From Promicromonospora iranensis (GTDB lineage: Bacteria; Actinomycetota; Actinomycetes; Actinomycetales; Cellulomonadaceae), in NCBI RefSeq assembly GCF_028994805.1, contig NZ_JAJQQP010000008.1, forward strand, positions 168,534-232,533: DNA of 64,000 nt, given 5' to 3'. The position numbers and the translations under genes are program-made. A model generated the notes under the pieces. It was given only the letters and a program-made list of their open reading frames with translations, made no database searches and was not told where the DNA came from. Below, piece by piece: positions 27,366 to 37,402 of the stretch; position 1 is the first letter of the stretch, and the number at the start of each line of letters is the position of its first letter.

Positions 27366-28898
27366 CTAGTGGCCGGAGCCGTAGGCGGAGGACGCCGACC
27401 CGGGCCCGTAGGCACGGAGCAGCACGGTCGTGACGATAGCGCCGATCGCGAGGACCCCGGCACAGACCACCATGACGACCGAGTAGCTGTTGCCGAACGC
27501 GGTGATCGCGGCGTCGAGGACCTCCGGCCCGCTCCCGGGTGCGGCCAGGGCGTCGGTCAGGGACCGGCTCACCTCGGCCGGGGCGCCGTCGGGCGGGCGG
27601 ATGGTCAGCGTGTAGACCGTGGTCAGCAGCGAGCCGAGCAGCGCCACCGCCGCGAGGCTGCCGAACTCGTACGACACCTCCTCCACGGACGAGGCCATGC
27701 CCGCCCGCCGGGCGGGCACGTTCCCGATGATCGCGGTCGAGGCCACGGACATGGCCGACCCCAGCCCGAGGCCCGTGACGAACAGGCCCCCGAGGAGCCA
27801 CCCCATCCCGTGCTGGACGCCGACCAGGGTCCAGGCCACGCCGACGGCGCCTACGCCCAGGCCGCCGCCGATCAGGAGGCGTAGACCCACCACGTGCAGG
27901 AAGGCGCCGCCCAGGATCGACGACGGGAGAGAACCGATCGCGACGGCGGCCACCAGCAGCCCGGACTCGAGGGGGGTGAAGCCCACCACGAGCTGGAACC
28001 GCTGGGTGGTCGCCAGCTGCAGGCCACCCATGGCGAACATGGCGAACGCCGCGGCCAGCACGCCGGAGGCGAAGGCCGCGTTGCGGAAGATCGACAGGTC
28101 CAGCAGCGGGAACGGCAGACGACGCTGCCGGCGGACGAAGAACCACCACCCGAGGACGGTCGCGAGGGCGGCGCCGAGCAGAACGGTTCCGGAGCGGTCG
28201 ATCTTGACGACCTCCTTGATCAGCACGACGAGCCCGACCAGCGTGACCAGTGCCTGCACCGAGGAGATGAAGTCCCACCTCGTGCCGGGGTGCGGCTCGT
28301 TCTCCGGCGCGACGGCGACCCCGACGATCAGGGCGAGGAGGACGACCGGCACGTTGATCAGGAAGATCGAGCCCCAGGCGAAGCGCTCCAGCAGCGCGCC
28401 GCCGACGATCGGCCCGAGCGCGCCGCCCACCACCGAGAGACTGCCCCACACGCTGATCGCGATGTTGCGCTCGCGCTCGTTGACGAAGGCCACCCGGATC
28501 AGGGCCAGCGTGGCCGGCATCATCGCCGCGGCGCCGACGGCCAGCAGGCCGCGCGCGGCGATCAGCACCTCCGGGGTGGGGGCGGTGGCCGCCATCAAGG
28601 AGGCGAGCCCGAACACCACGAGGCCGCTCAGGAACATCAGCCGGTGGCCGAACCGGTCACCCAGGGTCCCGGCGCCCAGCAGGAGACCGGTCATCACCAG
28701 CGGGTACGCGTTGATGATCCAGAGGCTCTCGGTCCAGCTCGCGTCGAGCTCACGGGTGAGGGTCGGCAGCGCCGTGTACAGGATCGAGTTGTCCAGGGTG
28801 ATCAGCAGCAGGCCGGTGCCGACGGTCACCAGGAGCGTCCAGCGTCGGCGGGTGCTGAGCGGTGACGTGCGTGCACCCAGGGTCGGGCTCATCGTCAT
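27366..28898 (-). CDS. MFS drug exporter, DHA2 (14-helix) family
   Basis: The 510-residue membrane protein has about 14 hydrophobic helices, with the family motifs LDNSILYTALPTL in helix 1 and LGDRFGHRLMFLSG in the loop between helices 2 and 3. It belongs to the EmrB/QacA group that exports drugs or dyes with proton antiport; the substrate is not predictable. The ATG at 28898 or at 28892 may be used. A 30-bp dyad begins just upstream, and the TetR gene follows, so substrate-induced export is likely (inference). Confidence 0.9.
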   Translation of the reverse strand: MTMSPTLGARTSPLSTRRRWTLLVTVGTGLLLITLDNSILYTALPTLTRELDASWTESLWIINAYPLVMTGLLLGAGTLGDRFGHRLMFLSGLVVFGLASLMAATAPTPEVLIAARGLLAVGAAAMMPATLALIRVAFVNERERNIAISVWGSLSVVGGALGPIVGGALLERFAWGSIFLINVPVVLLALIVGVAVAPENEPHPGTRWDFISSVQALVTLVGLVVLIKEVVKIDRSGTVLLGAALATVLGWWFFVRRQRRLPFPLLDLSIFRNAAFASGVLAAAFAMFAMGGLQLATTQRFQLVVGFTPLESGLLVAAVAIGSLPSSILGGAFLHVVGLRLLIGGGLGVGAVGVAWTLVGVQHGMGWLLGGLFVTGLGLGSAMSVASTAIIGNVPARRAGMASSVEEVSYEFGSLAAVALLGSLLTTVYTLTIRPPDGAPAEVSRSLTDALAAPGSGPEVLDAAITAFGNSYSVVMVVCAGVLAIGAIVTTVLLRAYGPGSASSAYGSGH

Positions 28899-28902
28899 GG
28901 CG

Positions 28903-28932
28903 GTAACTGTACTATCTAGAATGTTAAGTTAC
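28903..28932. promoter_or_regulatory. Operator-like dyad upstream of the MFS exporter
   Basis: GTAACT (28903-28908) and AGTTAC (28927-28932) frame an imperfect 30-bp palindrome centred on CTAG (28916-28919); ten of fifteen base pairs are symmetric. It is unusually AT-rich for this window and lies 5 bp upstream of the exporter start. It is the likely site of the co-transcribed TetR protein. Confidence 0.6.
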
Positions 28933-28958
28933 GCGTCGAGCCAGCAGTCCGGACCGAT

Positions 28959-28992
28959 AGAGGCTCTCCGGTGCGAGCACCGGAGAGCCTCT
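28959..28992 (-). terminator. Terminator of the GDSL esterase gene
   Basis: A perfect 16-bp inverted repeat (28959-28974 with 28977-28992) separated by only GA lies about 38 bp after the esterase stop (29030) and just before the exporter promoter. Confidence 0.8.
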
Positions 28993-29029
28993 GAGATTCA
29001 CCCGCCGAAGTCTACGGCCGGACGCGCGA

Positions 29030-29875
29030 TCACGCCCGCGGCCACGGCTGCGGCGTCGGCCACTTCGCGGTCCGTCCGTCGCCGCTGGAGGTGCCGGTCA
29101 GGCGGCGCTTGACCCAGGGGCCCACGTGCTGGCGCATCCAGGCCGCATTGGCACGCGCCGTCTCGCGGAAGGCCGCGGGCGGGGCGGCGTCGAGCGGGGC
29201 GTCGTAGGCGGCGTCGTCCGGCTCGAGACCGAGCGCGACGAGGGCCGCGTTCGCGACCCGCTGATGCCCCTCGGGGGTGAGGTGGATGCGATCCTCGGAC
29301 CACAGGCGGAGGTCGGCCAGCGCCCGCATGCCCCACAGGTCCAGGACGTGCGCCCCGTGCCGGTCGGCGATGGACCAGAGGTTCGCGTTGAAGACGCCCA
29401 CGCGGCCGTTGGTCCAGCTGAGGGCGGCGCCGCCCTTGAACCCGGTGCCCATCAGGACGTCGGCACCGGTGGCCCGGAGTGCGACGACGGCGTCCTCCAG
29501 CGCGGCAGAGATCGCGTCGATGTCGGCCGAGGCGCGCAGGATGTCGTTGCCGCCCCCCACCAGCGAGACGAGGTCCGGCTGGGCCTCGATGGTGATGTCC
29601 AGCTGCTCGGCGATGATCGGGCGCAGCTTGCGGCCGCGGATCGCGAGGTTCGCGTACTCGAGCGGCGCCTGGCCGGCCGCGATGCGGCGGGTCGAGAGCA
29701 CCGCCGCGAGGTTGTCGGCCCAGCCGCGCTGAACCTCCGGGGCGTCGGGGTACGGGTCCCACAGGCCCTCCGAGAAGGAGTCGCCCATGGCGATGTACCG
29801 CTCCCAGCGGACGGGGGCGGCTGCGGGGAGGTCGGAGGTGGGGCCTTCCGGGTCTGGGGTCGTCGTGGCGCTCAC
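29030..29875 (-). CDS. SGNH/GDSL-family esterase
   Basis: This 281-residue hydrolase has block I AMGDSFSEG with the nucleophile Ser, block III VGGGNDIL and block V EDRIHLTPEGH with the Asp/His pair. No signal peptide is seen, so it is probably cytoplasmic. The GTG at 29875 (MSATTTPDPEG) is preferred because GGGAG is about 10 nt upstream; the in-frame ATG at 29884 has that GGGAG only one base away. The substrate is unknown. It is divergent from ung. Confidence 0.88.
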   Translation of the reverse strand: MSATTTPDPEGPTSDLPAAAPVRWERYIAMGDSFSEGLWDPYPDAPEVQRGWADNLAAVLSTRRIAAGQAPLEYANLAIRGRKLRPIIAEQLDITIEAQPDLVSLVGGGNDILRASADIDAISAALEDAVVALRATGADVLMGTGFKGGAALSWTNGRVGVFNANLWSIADRHGAHVLDLWGMRALADLRLWSEDRIHLTPEGHQRVANAALVALGLEPDDAAYDAPLDAAPPAAFRETARANAAWMRQHVGPWVKRRLTGTSSGDGRTAKWPTPQPWPRA

Positions 29876-29975
29876 GGGGCCCATTCTCCCGTGTGCGGGG
29901 TGAGCCTCGCTGGCTCGGACGTGTGACGGGCAGCACAAACTGGCAGTGTCGGAGGGTGCCGGTAACCTCCTGGAC

Positions 29976-30698
29976 GTGGAGACCACCGTGAACCCGACGC
30001 CCCCTGTCGACGCCGCCGCCTCGGGCCGGCCCCCGTTGTCGCAGGTCGTCGCACCCGACTGGGCCGAAGCTCTGGCGGACGTCGAGCCGCGCATCCACGC
30101 CATGGGCGACTTCCTGCGTTCGGAGATCGCCGCGGGGCGTACGTACGTCCCCGCCGGGGAGAACGTGCTCGCGGCGTTCAAGCGGCCGCTCGCGGACGTC
30201 CGGGTGCTCATCGTGGGCCAGGACCCCTATCCGACGCCGGGGCACGCCATGGGGCTGTCCTTCTCCGTCCAGCCGGACGTGCGGCCTGTCCCGCGGTCGC
30301 TGGTCAACATCTACAAGGAGATGCAGGACGATCTCGGGGTCCCGCTCCCGTCCGACGGTGACCTGCGTCCGTGGGCCGACCAGGGAGTCATGCTGCTCAA
30401 CAGGACGCTCACCTGCCGGCCGGGCGCGTCCGACTCCCACGCGGGCAAGGGCTGGGAGGAGATCACGGAGGCCGCGATCCGTGCCCTGGTGGCGCGGGGC
30501 GGTCCGCTCGTGGCGATCCTGTGGGGCGCGAAGGCACGCAACCTGAAGCCCTGGCTCGGCACCGTGCCGGTCGTCGAGAGCGCGCACCCCTCGCCGCTGT
30601 CGGCCCGCAACGGCTTCTTCGGGTCGAAGCCGTTCTCGCGGGCCAACGCGCTGCTCGAGCAGCAGGGTGCGCAGCCGGTCGACTGGCGTCTCCCGTAG
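29976..30698 (+). CDS. ung: Uracil-DNA glycosylase (family 1)
   Basis: Ung removes uracil from DNA. The water-activating Asp83 lies in [17 protein letters not shown], the uracil-binding Asn in LLNRTLT, and the leucine loop His in HPSPLSA. The GTG at 29976 (240 residues) is preferred; a GTG at 29946 would add ten residues but sits upstream of the likely -10 GGTAACCT (29961). The N-terminal 20 residues are Pro/Ala-rich and not part of the fold. A strong terminator follows two bases after the stop. Confidence 0.96.
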   Translation: METTVNPTPPVDAAASGRPPLSQVVAPDWAEALADVEPRIHAMGDFLRSEIAAGRTYVPAGENVLAAFKRPLADVRVLIVGQDPYPTPGHAMGLSFSVQPDVRPVPRSLVNIYKEMQDDLGVPLPSDGDLRPWADQGVMLLNRTLTCRPGASDSHAGKGWEEITEAAIRALVARGGPLVAILWGAKARNLKPWLGTVPVVESAHPSPLSARNGFFGSKPFSRANALLEQQGAQPVDWRLP

Positions 30699-30700
30699 GA

Positions 30701-30729
30701 CCGCGGGCGCCGGTCTGTGGCGCCCGCGG
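30701..30729 (+). terminator. Terminator of ung
   Basis: A perfect 11-bp stem (30701-30711 with 30719-30729) with loop GGTCTGT follows the ung stop by two bases. Confidence 0.85.
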
Positions 30730-30766
30730 GGCAGGGCCGGCGTGTTGACTGTGTGAAAGGGCAAGG

Positions 30767-31114
30767 GTGAATAACAACCAGGCAATCCGGGCATATGGCG
30801 AACCGGTCGGCAAGGTGCTGGTCCCGGACGCCGAGAGCCCTGTCGTCGAGCGGTCCGGGAGTGGGCTTTCTGACCGCGACCGGGAGATTCTCGCGTTCGA
30901 GCGCCGTTGGTGGAAGTACGCGGGTGCCAAAGAGGAGGCGGCACGGGAACTCTTCGATCTGACAGCCACGCGTTACTACCAGGTGCTGAACGCGCTGATC
31001 GACACTCCTGCCGCCCTCGAGCACGACCCGATGCTGGTCAAGCGCCTGCGCAGGGTCCGATCGACCCGCCAGCGAGCACGCTCTGGACGACGGCTGGCGG
31101 ATGAGAACCACTGA
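30767..31114 (+). CDS. DUF3263 protein (small, HTH-like)
   Basis: This 115-residue protein contains the DUF3263 core (about residues 33-95: LSDRDREILAFERRWWKYAG through ARELFDLTATRYYQVLN), which looks like a helix-turn-helix and may bind DNA. The family is confined to actinobacteria and has no known function. The GTG at 30767 has AAGGG just upstream and TTGACT further back as a possible -35. It precedes a LytR-C protein by 42 bp, an order kept across actinobacteria. Confidence 0.83.
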   Translation: MNNNQAIRAYGEPVGKVLVPDAESPVVERSGSGLSDRDREILAFERRWWKYAGAKEEAARELFDLTATRYYQVLNALIDTPAALEHDPMLVKRLRRVRSTRQRARSGRRLADENH

Positions 31115-31156
31115 CCGGGCACCGATCCGTCACAACGACCCGCTACTCTCTCTGCC

Positions 31157-31831
31157 GTGACGAAGAGTGGCTACCCCTACCCGCCCGACGAGTTCGACGT
31201 CGCTGTCCCCGGGGGCGCACCCGTGGGTGTGCACCGTGCGCCGCGTAGCGGTTGGAGCTCGGCCTGGCCTTTCCTGCTGGTCGCCGTAGTGTGCGCCGCC
31301 GTGGCATGGGGCGGCATCACGCTGCTCTCCGGAGGTGGCGATGACCCTGCAGAGGCGCAGGGCGGAGCGTCGCCGTCGGTCTCCGCGTCGGGGTCCGGCG
31401 CGCCGTCCACCGAACCCTCCGGCGAACCGAGCGGCGAGCCATCGGCGCCGGCCAGCTCACCTTCGGCGGAAGCGCAGTATCCGGGTGACCCTGCACTCGC
31501 GAACAAGTCGTCCGAGACCGTCATCGGTGTGTACAACAACGGTGGCGACGGCATGGGAGGTATGGCCGGCACCGCGACGACCAACCTTCAGGCCGCGGGG
31601 TTCGAGGGGGAGATCCACCCGCTGGACACCGGAGCAGAGTTCGGTCCGGCGGCTGACTCGGTCACGGCGAACACCGTGCTCTACGGCGGTGACCGTGCGG
31701 ACACGGCGTCTGCCGTGGCGGAGACGCTCGGTGTGGATCCCGCCAACGTGCAGCAGTCGGACGATGTCGCCAACCACCCGACCGAGGGGATCTGGGTGAT
31801 CCTGGTGACTCCGCCGACGACAGGCGGCTGA
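31157..31831 (+). CDS. Membrane-anchored LytR C-terminal domain protein
   Basis: The 224-residue protein has a short cytoplasmic N-terminus, one membrane helix (about 36-57), a Ser/Pro/Gly-rich spacer (about 60-110) and a LytR_C domain starting near ETVIGVYNNGGDGMGGMAG. LytR_C domains occur at the end of cell-wall glycopolymer ligases, but here the catalytic LCP domain is missing, so it is a stand-alone binding or regulatory module outside the cell (inference). It forms a likely operon with the DUF3263 gene. Confidence 0.85.
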   Translation: MTKSGYPYPPDEFDVAVPGGAPVGVHRAPRSGWSSAWPFLLVAVVCAAVAWGGITLLSGGGDDPAEAQGGASPSVSASGSGAPSTEPSGEPSGEPSAPASSPSAEAQYPGDPALANKSSETVIGVYNNGGDGMGGMAGTATTNLQAAGFEGEIHPLDTGAEFGPAADSVTANTVLYGGDRADTASAVAETLGVDPANVQQSDDVANHPTEGIWVILVTPPTTGG

Positions 31832-31858
31832 CGACCTTCCACCCGGTTGGCACGGCGG

Positions 31859-31942
31859 GCCGACGGCAGCGTAGTCGTCGGCTGGAGGTCAACCTTTGGT
31901 CGGGTCGCGGGCATGGGCGGAGTGTGAGTGATACTCCGCCCA
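31859..31942 (+). terminator. Two stem-loops between the LytR-C and cold-shock genes
   Basis: GCCGACG/CGTCGGC (31859-31865 with 31876-31882) follows the LytR-C stop by 27 bp and is a candidate terminator. A second, perfect 10-bp dyad, TGGGCGGAGT with ACTCCGCCCA (31914-31923 with 31933-31942), lies further on. The rest of 31943-32127 is the presumed promoter and 5' leader of the cold-shock gene with no ORF. Confidence 0.55.
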
Positions 31943-32127
31943 GCCCGTACCACTGGGTTGATATCCGCTTGCCCGTTCTCTGCCCCAGGGCTCTGACCTG
32001 CGCGTTCGCCATGCGCTTAATGCCGCATACCGGGCATTGAGGCTTCCCTGGTGTGAGCCGGACCACTACGCTCGAACCACCACGGGTCGACCGAGTGTCC
32101 CGTGCAGAGGTACAAGGAGAACTACGC

Positions 32128-32331
32128 ATGGCCCAGGGCACCGTCAAGTGGTTCAACGCCGAGAAGGGGTATGGCTTTATTACCCCCGACGCCGGCGGCC
32201 AGGACCTTTTTGTTCACTACAGTGCGATCCAGACTGATGGCTACCGGACTCTCGATGAGGGTCAGCCGGTCGAATACGAGGTGGGGCAGGGGCAGAAGGG
32301 TCCGCAGGCGGAGCAGGTTCGTCCAGCCTGA
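32128..32331 (+). CDS. Cold-shock protein (CspA family)
   Basis: A 67-residue single cold-shock domain that binds single-stranded RNA and DNA; RNP1 is KGYGFIT and RNP2 is DLFVHYSAI. The ATG at 32128 has AAGGAGA (32114-32120) 7 nt upstream. The nearly 300-bp region before it, with stem-loops, fits a gene regulated through its leader RNA, as known for csp genes (inference). It has its own terminator and a second, longer cold-shock protein is encoded at 50 kb. Confidence 0.96.
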   Translation: MAQGTVKWFNAEKGYGFITPDAGGQDLFVHYSAIQTDGYRTLDEGQPVEYEVGQGQKGPQAEQVRPA

Positions 32332-32342
32332 CATCGATGGGA

Positions 32343-32369
32343 CGACGGGCGGGAAGTGCCCGCCCGTCG
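32343..32369 (+). terminator. Terminator of the cold-shock gene
   Basis: A perfect 11-bp stem (32343-32353 with 32359-32369) with loop AAGTG lies 11 bp after the stop. From here to 32638 I see no gene, only GC-rich short repeats such as CGGCCGTCCCCTCGGCCG near 32517. Confidence 0.85.
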
Positions 32370-32638
32370 CCCGCCGCCCCCCAAGGACTGCCGGGACCCA
32401 GACCCCGGCGTCCGATCTGGATGGTCGACGACGACCAGCACCCGCTACACCGTCGGTCGATGATGCCCGACGCAGCCGGGCAGCCGCCCCGTACCGCGGC
32501 TGCTCGTTCTGACAGCCGGCCGTCCCCTCGGCCGGTCCTTCGCCAGCGGCCGCCCCCTCGGCCGTCAGACGGCGCCTCGCCGTCACCCGACCCGCTCGCA
32601 GTCGGCCATCAGTCCCCCGACCGTGATTCGATGGGGGA

Positions 32639-34156
32639 GTGACCCTGCTCGACGCGGTGGTGGTGGGCTCAGGACCCAACGGCCTGGCGGCCGCGGTCAC
32701 GCTCGCCCGCGCAGGTCTCGGGGTCCGCGTCCTCGAGGCCCAGCCGACGGTCGGCGGTGGCGCACGTACCCTCGCGATTCCCGAGCTCGCCCGCGACATG
32801 CTGTTCGATCTCTGTTCCGCCGTGCACCCCATGGCCTGGGCGTCGCCGTTCTTCCGGGAGTTCGATCTTCCCGCGCGCGGTGTCGAGCTCGTCGCGCCGG
32901 AGGTCGCCTACGCGCAGCCCATGGACGGCGACCGTGCCGGGCTCGCCTTCCGCGACCTGGCGCGGACCGCCGACCGGCTCGGGCCCGATGGCGGCGCCTG
33001 GCGCGACCTGCTGGGCCCGCTCGCCGCCGACTGGCGCCAGGTCACGGCGTTGGCCATGGGGGACAAGCGGACCGTGCGCGGCATGCTGGAGGGCGTCCGG
33101 GGTGCCGGCGGGCACACGGTGACCGCGTCGGGCCTCGCCTCGATGGTGCGGCCCAGCCTGCGGTTCGCTGCCGCGCTCCTCGAGCAGGGCGGGCCGCGCT
33201 GGGACCGCCGGTTCCTCACGGAGGAGGCAAAAGCGCTGCTCACCGGTGTTGCGGCGCACAACATCACACCGCTCCCGGCGCTTTCCGGTGCCGGTACCGC
33301 CCTGCTCCTGGGGGCCCTCGCGCACGCCGACGGCGGCTGGGCGGTCCCCGTCGGGGGATCCCAGGCCATCACGGACGCCATGGTCCGCGACCTGGAGGCG
33401 CACGGCGGCACCGTCGAGGCGGGGCGCCGGGTCGACAGCTGGTCCGACCTGCCGCCCGCCCGCGCGGTGCTGTTCGACACCACGCCGAGCACCGTGCTGC
33501 GGGTCGCGGGGGACCGGATCCGGTCAGGGCGCCACGCGGCACTGCGACGGTTCCGGCACGGGAACGCGGCGGCCAAGGTCGACTTCGTCCTGGACGGGCC
33601 GGTCCCGTGGCGGGTGCCCGACGTCGGACGTGCCTCCACCGTGCACGTCGGTGGGACACGGGCCGAGATGGTGGCGGCGGAGGACAGCGTCGCGCACGGG
33701 CTGCACGCCGACCACCCGGTGGTCCTGGTCAGCGACCCGAGCGTCGCCGACCTGAGCCGCCTGCGCGGCAGTGCGCGACCCCTGTGGGCGTACGCGCACG
33801 TGCCGGCCGGCTCGACGCAGGACATCACCGAGGCCGTCACCCGGCAGATCGAGCGGTTCGCGCCCGGCTTCCGCGACGTCGTCGTCGGCTCGCGGTGCCT
33901 ACCTGCCGCGCAGATGGAGCGCCACAACCAGAACTATCTGGGCGGCGACATCTCCGCCGGGGCGGCCACGATGTGGCAGATGGTCGCGCGGCCCACGCTC
34001 GCGCCCGACCCCTACCAGGTCGCCGAAGGGCTGTACCTCTGCTCCGCCTCGACCCCGCCCGGGCCGGGTGTGCACGGGATGGGCGGCTGGCACGCCGCCC
34101 GCCGGGCGCTGCTGCGGGAGTTCGACGTCCGCTCGCTCCCGGACCTCCGCCCGTGA
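32639..34156 (+). CDS. FAD-dependent oxidoreductase of the phytoene desaturase (CrtI) superfamily
   Basis: This 505-residue flavoprotein starts with a dinucleotide-binding fold, [20 protein letters not shown], and ends in the CrtI-like segment [13 protein letters not shown]. It lacks any other carotenoid gene nearby, so the substrate is unknown; many such proteins in actinobacteria are only annotated as NAD(P)/FAD-dependent oxidoreductases. The GTG at 32639 gives a start directly at the flavin fold; GGGGGA lies immediately upstream with almost no spacing, so initiation may be weak. The two CIRCE-like elements of groEL begin 21 bp after its stop. Confidence 0.85.
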   Translation: MTLLDAVVVGSGPNGLAAAVTLARAGLGVRVLEAQPTVGGGARTLAIPELARDMLFDLCSAVHPMAWASPFFREFDLPARGVELVAPEVAYAQPMDGDRAGLAFRDLARTADRLGPDGGAWRDLLGPLAADWRQVTALAMGDKRTVRGMLEGVRGAGGHTVTASGLASMVRPSLRFAAALLEQGGPRWDRRFLTEEAKALLTGVAAHNITPLPALSGAGTALLLGALAHADGGWAVPVGGSQAITDAMVRDLEAHGGTVEAGRRVDSWSDLPPARAVLFDTTPSTVLRVAGDRIRSGRHAALRRFRHGNAAAKVDFVLDGPVPWRVPDVGRASTVHVGGTRAEMVAAEDSVAHGLHADHPVVLVSDPSVADLSRLRGSARPLWAYAHVPAGSTQDITEAVTRQIERFAPGFRDVVVGSRCLPAAQMERHNQNYLGGDISAGAATMWQMVARPTLAPDPYQVAEGLYLCSASTPPGPGVHGMGGWHAARRALLREFDVRSLPDLRP

Positions 34157-34176
34157 CCCACCCGACCCGGACGCGC

Positions 34177-34203
34177 CTTGCACTCTCATGGTCCGAGTGC
34201 CAA
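34177..34203. promoter_or_regulatory. CIRCE-like operator 1 upstream of groEL
   Basis: CTTGCACTC, 9 nt, then GAGTGCCAA match the CIRCE heat-shock operator (TTAGCACTC-N9-GAGTGCTAA) closely. HrcA is expected to bind. Confidence 0.8.
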
Positions 34204-34210
34204 TAATGTC

Positions 34211-35981
<1,771 letters not shown>

Positions 35982-35992
35982 GTCCCGCCTGA

Positions 35993-36020
35993 CCCGCTCG
36001 GGTCGGCCCGCTCGGGTCGG
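35993..36020. repeat. Perfect 14-bp tandem duplication after groEL
   Basis: CCCGCTCGGGTCGG occurs twice back to back (35993-36006 and 36007-36020); each unit holds the short dyad CCCG/CGGG. Confidence 0.85.
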
Positions 36021-36033
36021 CCGGAGCACCTGT

Positions 36034-36084
36034 CCGACGCCGGCCGGTCACCTTCTTCTACGGAGGGCGACCGGCCGGCGTCGG
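36034..36084. terminator. Bidirectional terminator between groEL and the WXG100 gene
   Basis: Perfect 16-bp arms (36034-36049 with 36069-36084) with a 19-nt loop lie between two convergent genes. Confidence 0.85.
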
Positions 36085-36100
36085 CCGTTTCCAGGCGTCT

Positions 36101-36385
36101 CTAGGAGAACATGCGTGTGGCCGCGGCCTCTGCCTCCGCGTACGTGCGCGCGGCGGCCGCCAGGGCGGCCTGGATCGCGTCCAGGGCTCCCTCCACCTGT
36201 GCCTGCGCACCGCGCCACTGTGCGACGGTGCCCCCGAACGCGGCGGCCGCGGGCCCGTGCCAGCTCGCCTGCAGCGCGTCGAGGTTGCGCATGAGCGCCC
36301 CCACCTCCGTGCGCACCGTCGCCACCGAGCCCGCCACCGCGGCGCCCGCCTGCTCCACCTGGTCGCTGTCGACCTCGAACCGCAT
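36101..36385 (-). CDS. WXG100-family protein (ESAT-6-like)
   Basis: The 94-residue helical-hairpin protein has the Trp-X-Gly turn in ASWHGPAAAAF (near residue 43) and no signal peptide, as in substrates of type VII secretion. The ATG at 36385 is preferred because GGGAGG is 8 nt upstream, whereas the in-frame ATG at 36391 has it only 2 nt away. It is alone: no second WXG100 gene, EccC ATPase or LXG toxin is nearby. It may be secreted as a homodimer by a T7SS encoded elsewhere (inference). Confidence 0.87.
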   Translation of the reverse strand: MRFEVDSDQVEQAGAAVAGSVATVRTEVGALMRNLDALQASWHGPAAAAFGGTVAQWRGAQAQVEGALDAIQAALAAAARTYAEAEAAATRMFS

Positions 36386-36524
36386 GGCCATCACCTCCCG
36401 CGCGCCGGACCGTCCGGCGCCACCCACCGACGGTAGGTAGACGCGGCCCGACGGCGGAGGGCGCCCGTGGCGTACTGTGCACGGGCGCGGCAGAGACCGG
36501 GTTGTGGTCGTGCTCGGACCGCTC

Positions 36525-36545
36525 CAGGCCCGTGCGGAGGGCCTG
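36525..36545 (-). terminator. Terminator of the HD-domain gene
   Basis: CAGGCCC and GGGCCTG form a 7-bp stem with a 7-nt loop, ending two bases from the HD gene stop (36548). The rest of 36386-36524 has no gene and should hold the WXG100 promoter. Confidence 0.5.
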
Positions 36546-36547
36546 TC

Positions 36548-37252
36548 TCAGGCAGAGCCGAGCTTCGCCTGCTCCTTGCGCAGCCGGTGCAGCTCCATGT
36601 CGAGGTTCTGCCGCGCGGGCTCCTCCCAGGCGGCGCCCATCGGGCTCAGGAACAGCGACTTGCGGGCGAGCAGCCGCTCGATGACCCGGATCCGGGCCTT
36701 GAGGTACACGTCGATGGGGATGTGCGCGTACTCCGCGCGTACCGCCGTCTTGTACTCCTTGTAGCGCTGGGGCTCGGCGGCGAGCATCGCGAGGTCGGCG
36801 TCGTTCAGCACCGCGGCGTCGAAGTCCGCGGGGTCCGGCGCATGCCGGACGATGGCGTTCACCAGCGCGGCCACGCGCTCGGCGGCGCGCGTCGGCACGC
36901 CGAGCTCCGTCAGCTCCTCGCGCGCGAGGAGCGCGGAGGCGGTGGACTGCTCGCCGCCCTGCGAGGCCTCGGCCACCTTCTTCTCGGAGCTGAACACCGC
37001 ACCGTGGTACCAGGCGGCGAGGCGCACCAGGTCCGGCTCGTGCGTCTCCTCGGCCAGCTGGTCCACCCGGTGCAGGACGGCGGCCAGGTGCCGCAGGTTG
37101 TGGAAGTGCCGGTGCTCGTCGGCCCAGCGGCCCAGCAGGGCCTCTCCGACTTCTTCGATCGCCTCGGTGTCCGCCGTGGCGCCCGCGCCCACAGCACTGC
37201 GGACGAACGACTTGAGCAACCACTGCGGCGCGTCAGACGCGAGCACGCCCAT
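36548..37252 (-). CDS. HD-superfamily metal-dependent phosphohydrolase
   Basis: This 234-residue protein has the metal-site histidines in HFHNLRHLAAVLH, a further His in AAWYHGAVF and the Asp in VLNDADLAML, matching a predicted HD hydrolase family common in bacteria. The substrate, perhaps a nucleotide, is unknown. The ATG at 37252 starts MGVLASDAPQWLL. It is flanked by its own terminator. The 150-bp region upstream (37253-37402) separates it from a histidine kinase gene and has no ORF. Confidence 0.82.
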   Translation of the reverse strand: MGVLASDAPQWLLKSFVRSAVGAGATADTEAIEEVGEALLGRWADEHRHFHNLRHLAAVLHRVDQLAEETHEPDLVRLAAWYHGAVFSSEKKVAEASQGGEQSTASALLAREELTELGVPTRAAERVAALVNAIVRHAPDPADFDAAVLNDADLAMLAAEPQRYKEYKTAVRAEYAHIPIDVYLKARIRVIERLLARKSLFLSPMGAAWEEPARQNLDMELHRLRKEQAKLGSA

Positions 37253-37402
37253 GTGAATTCTGCCTAACGGTTGAGGTCGGTCACTGCACCGCCAGCCTAT
37301 TACCGAAACCGTCAGCGGTGGCTACCTCTGTCCTGGATCGTGATCATCGACGTGCTCGTTAAGCCGGGTCGGGCAGGGAGCCACGCAGGTCAGAGGGGCG
37401 GG

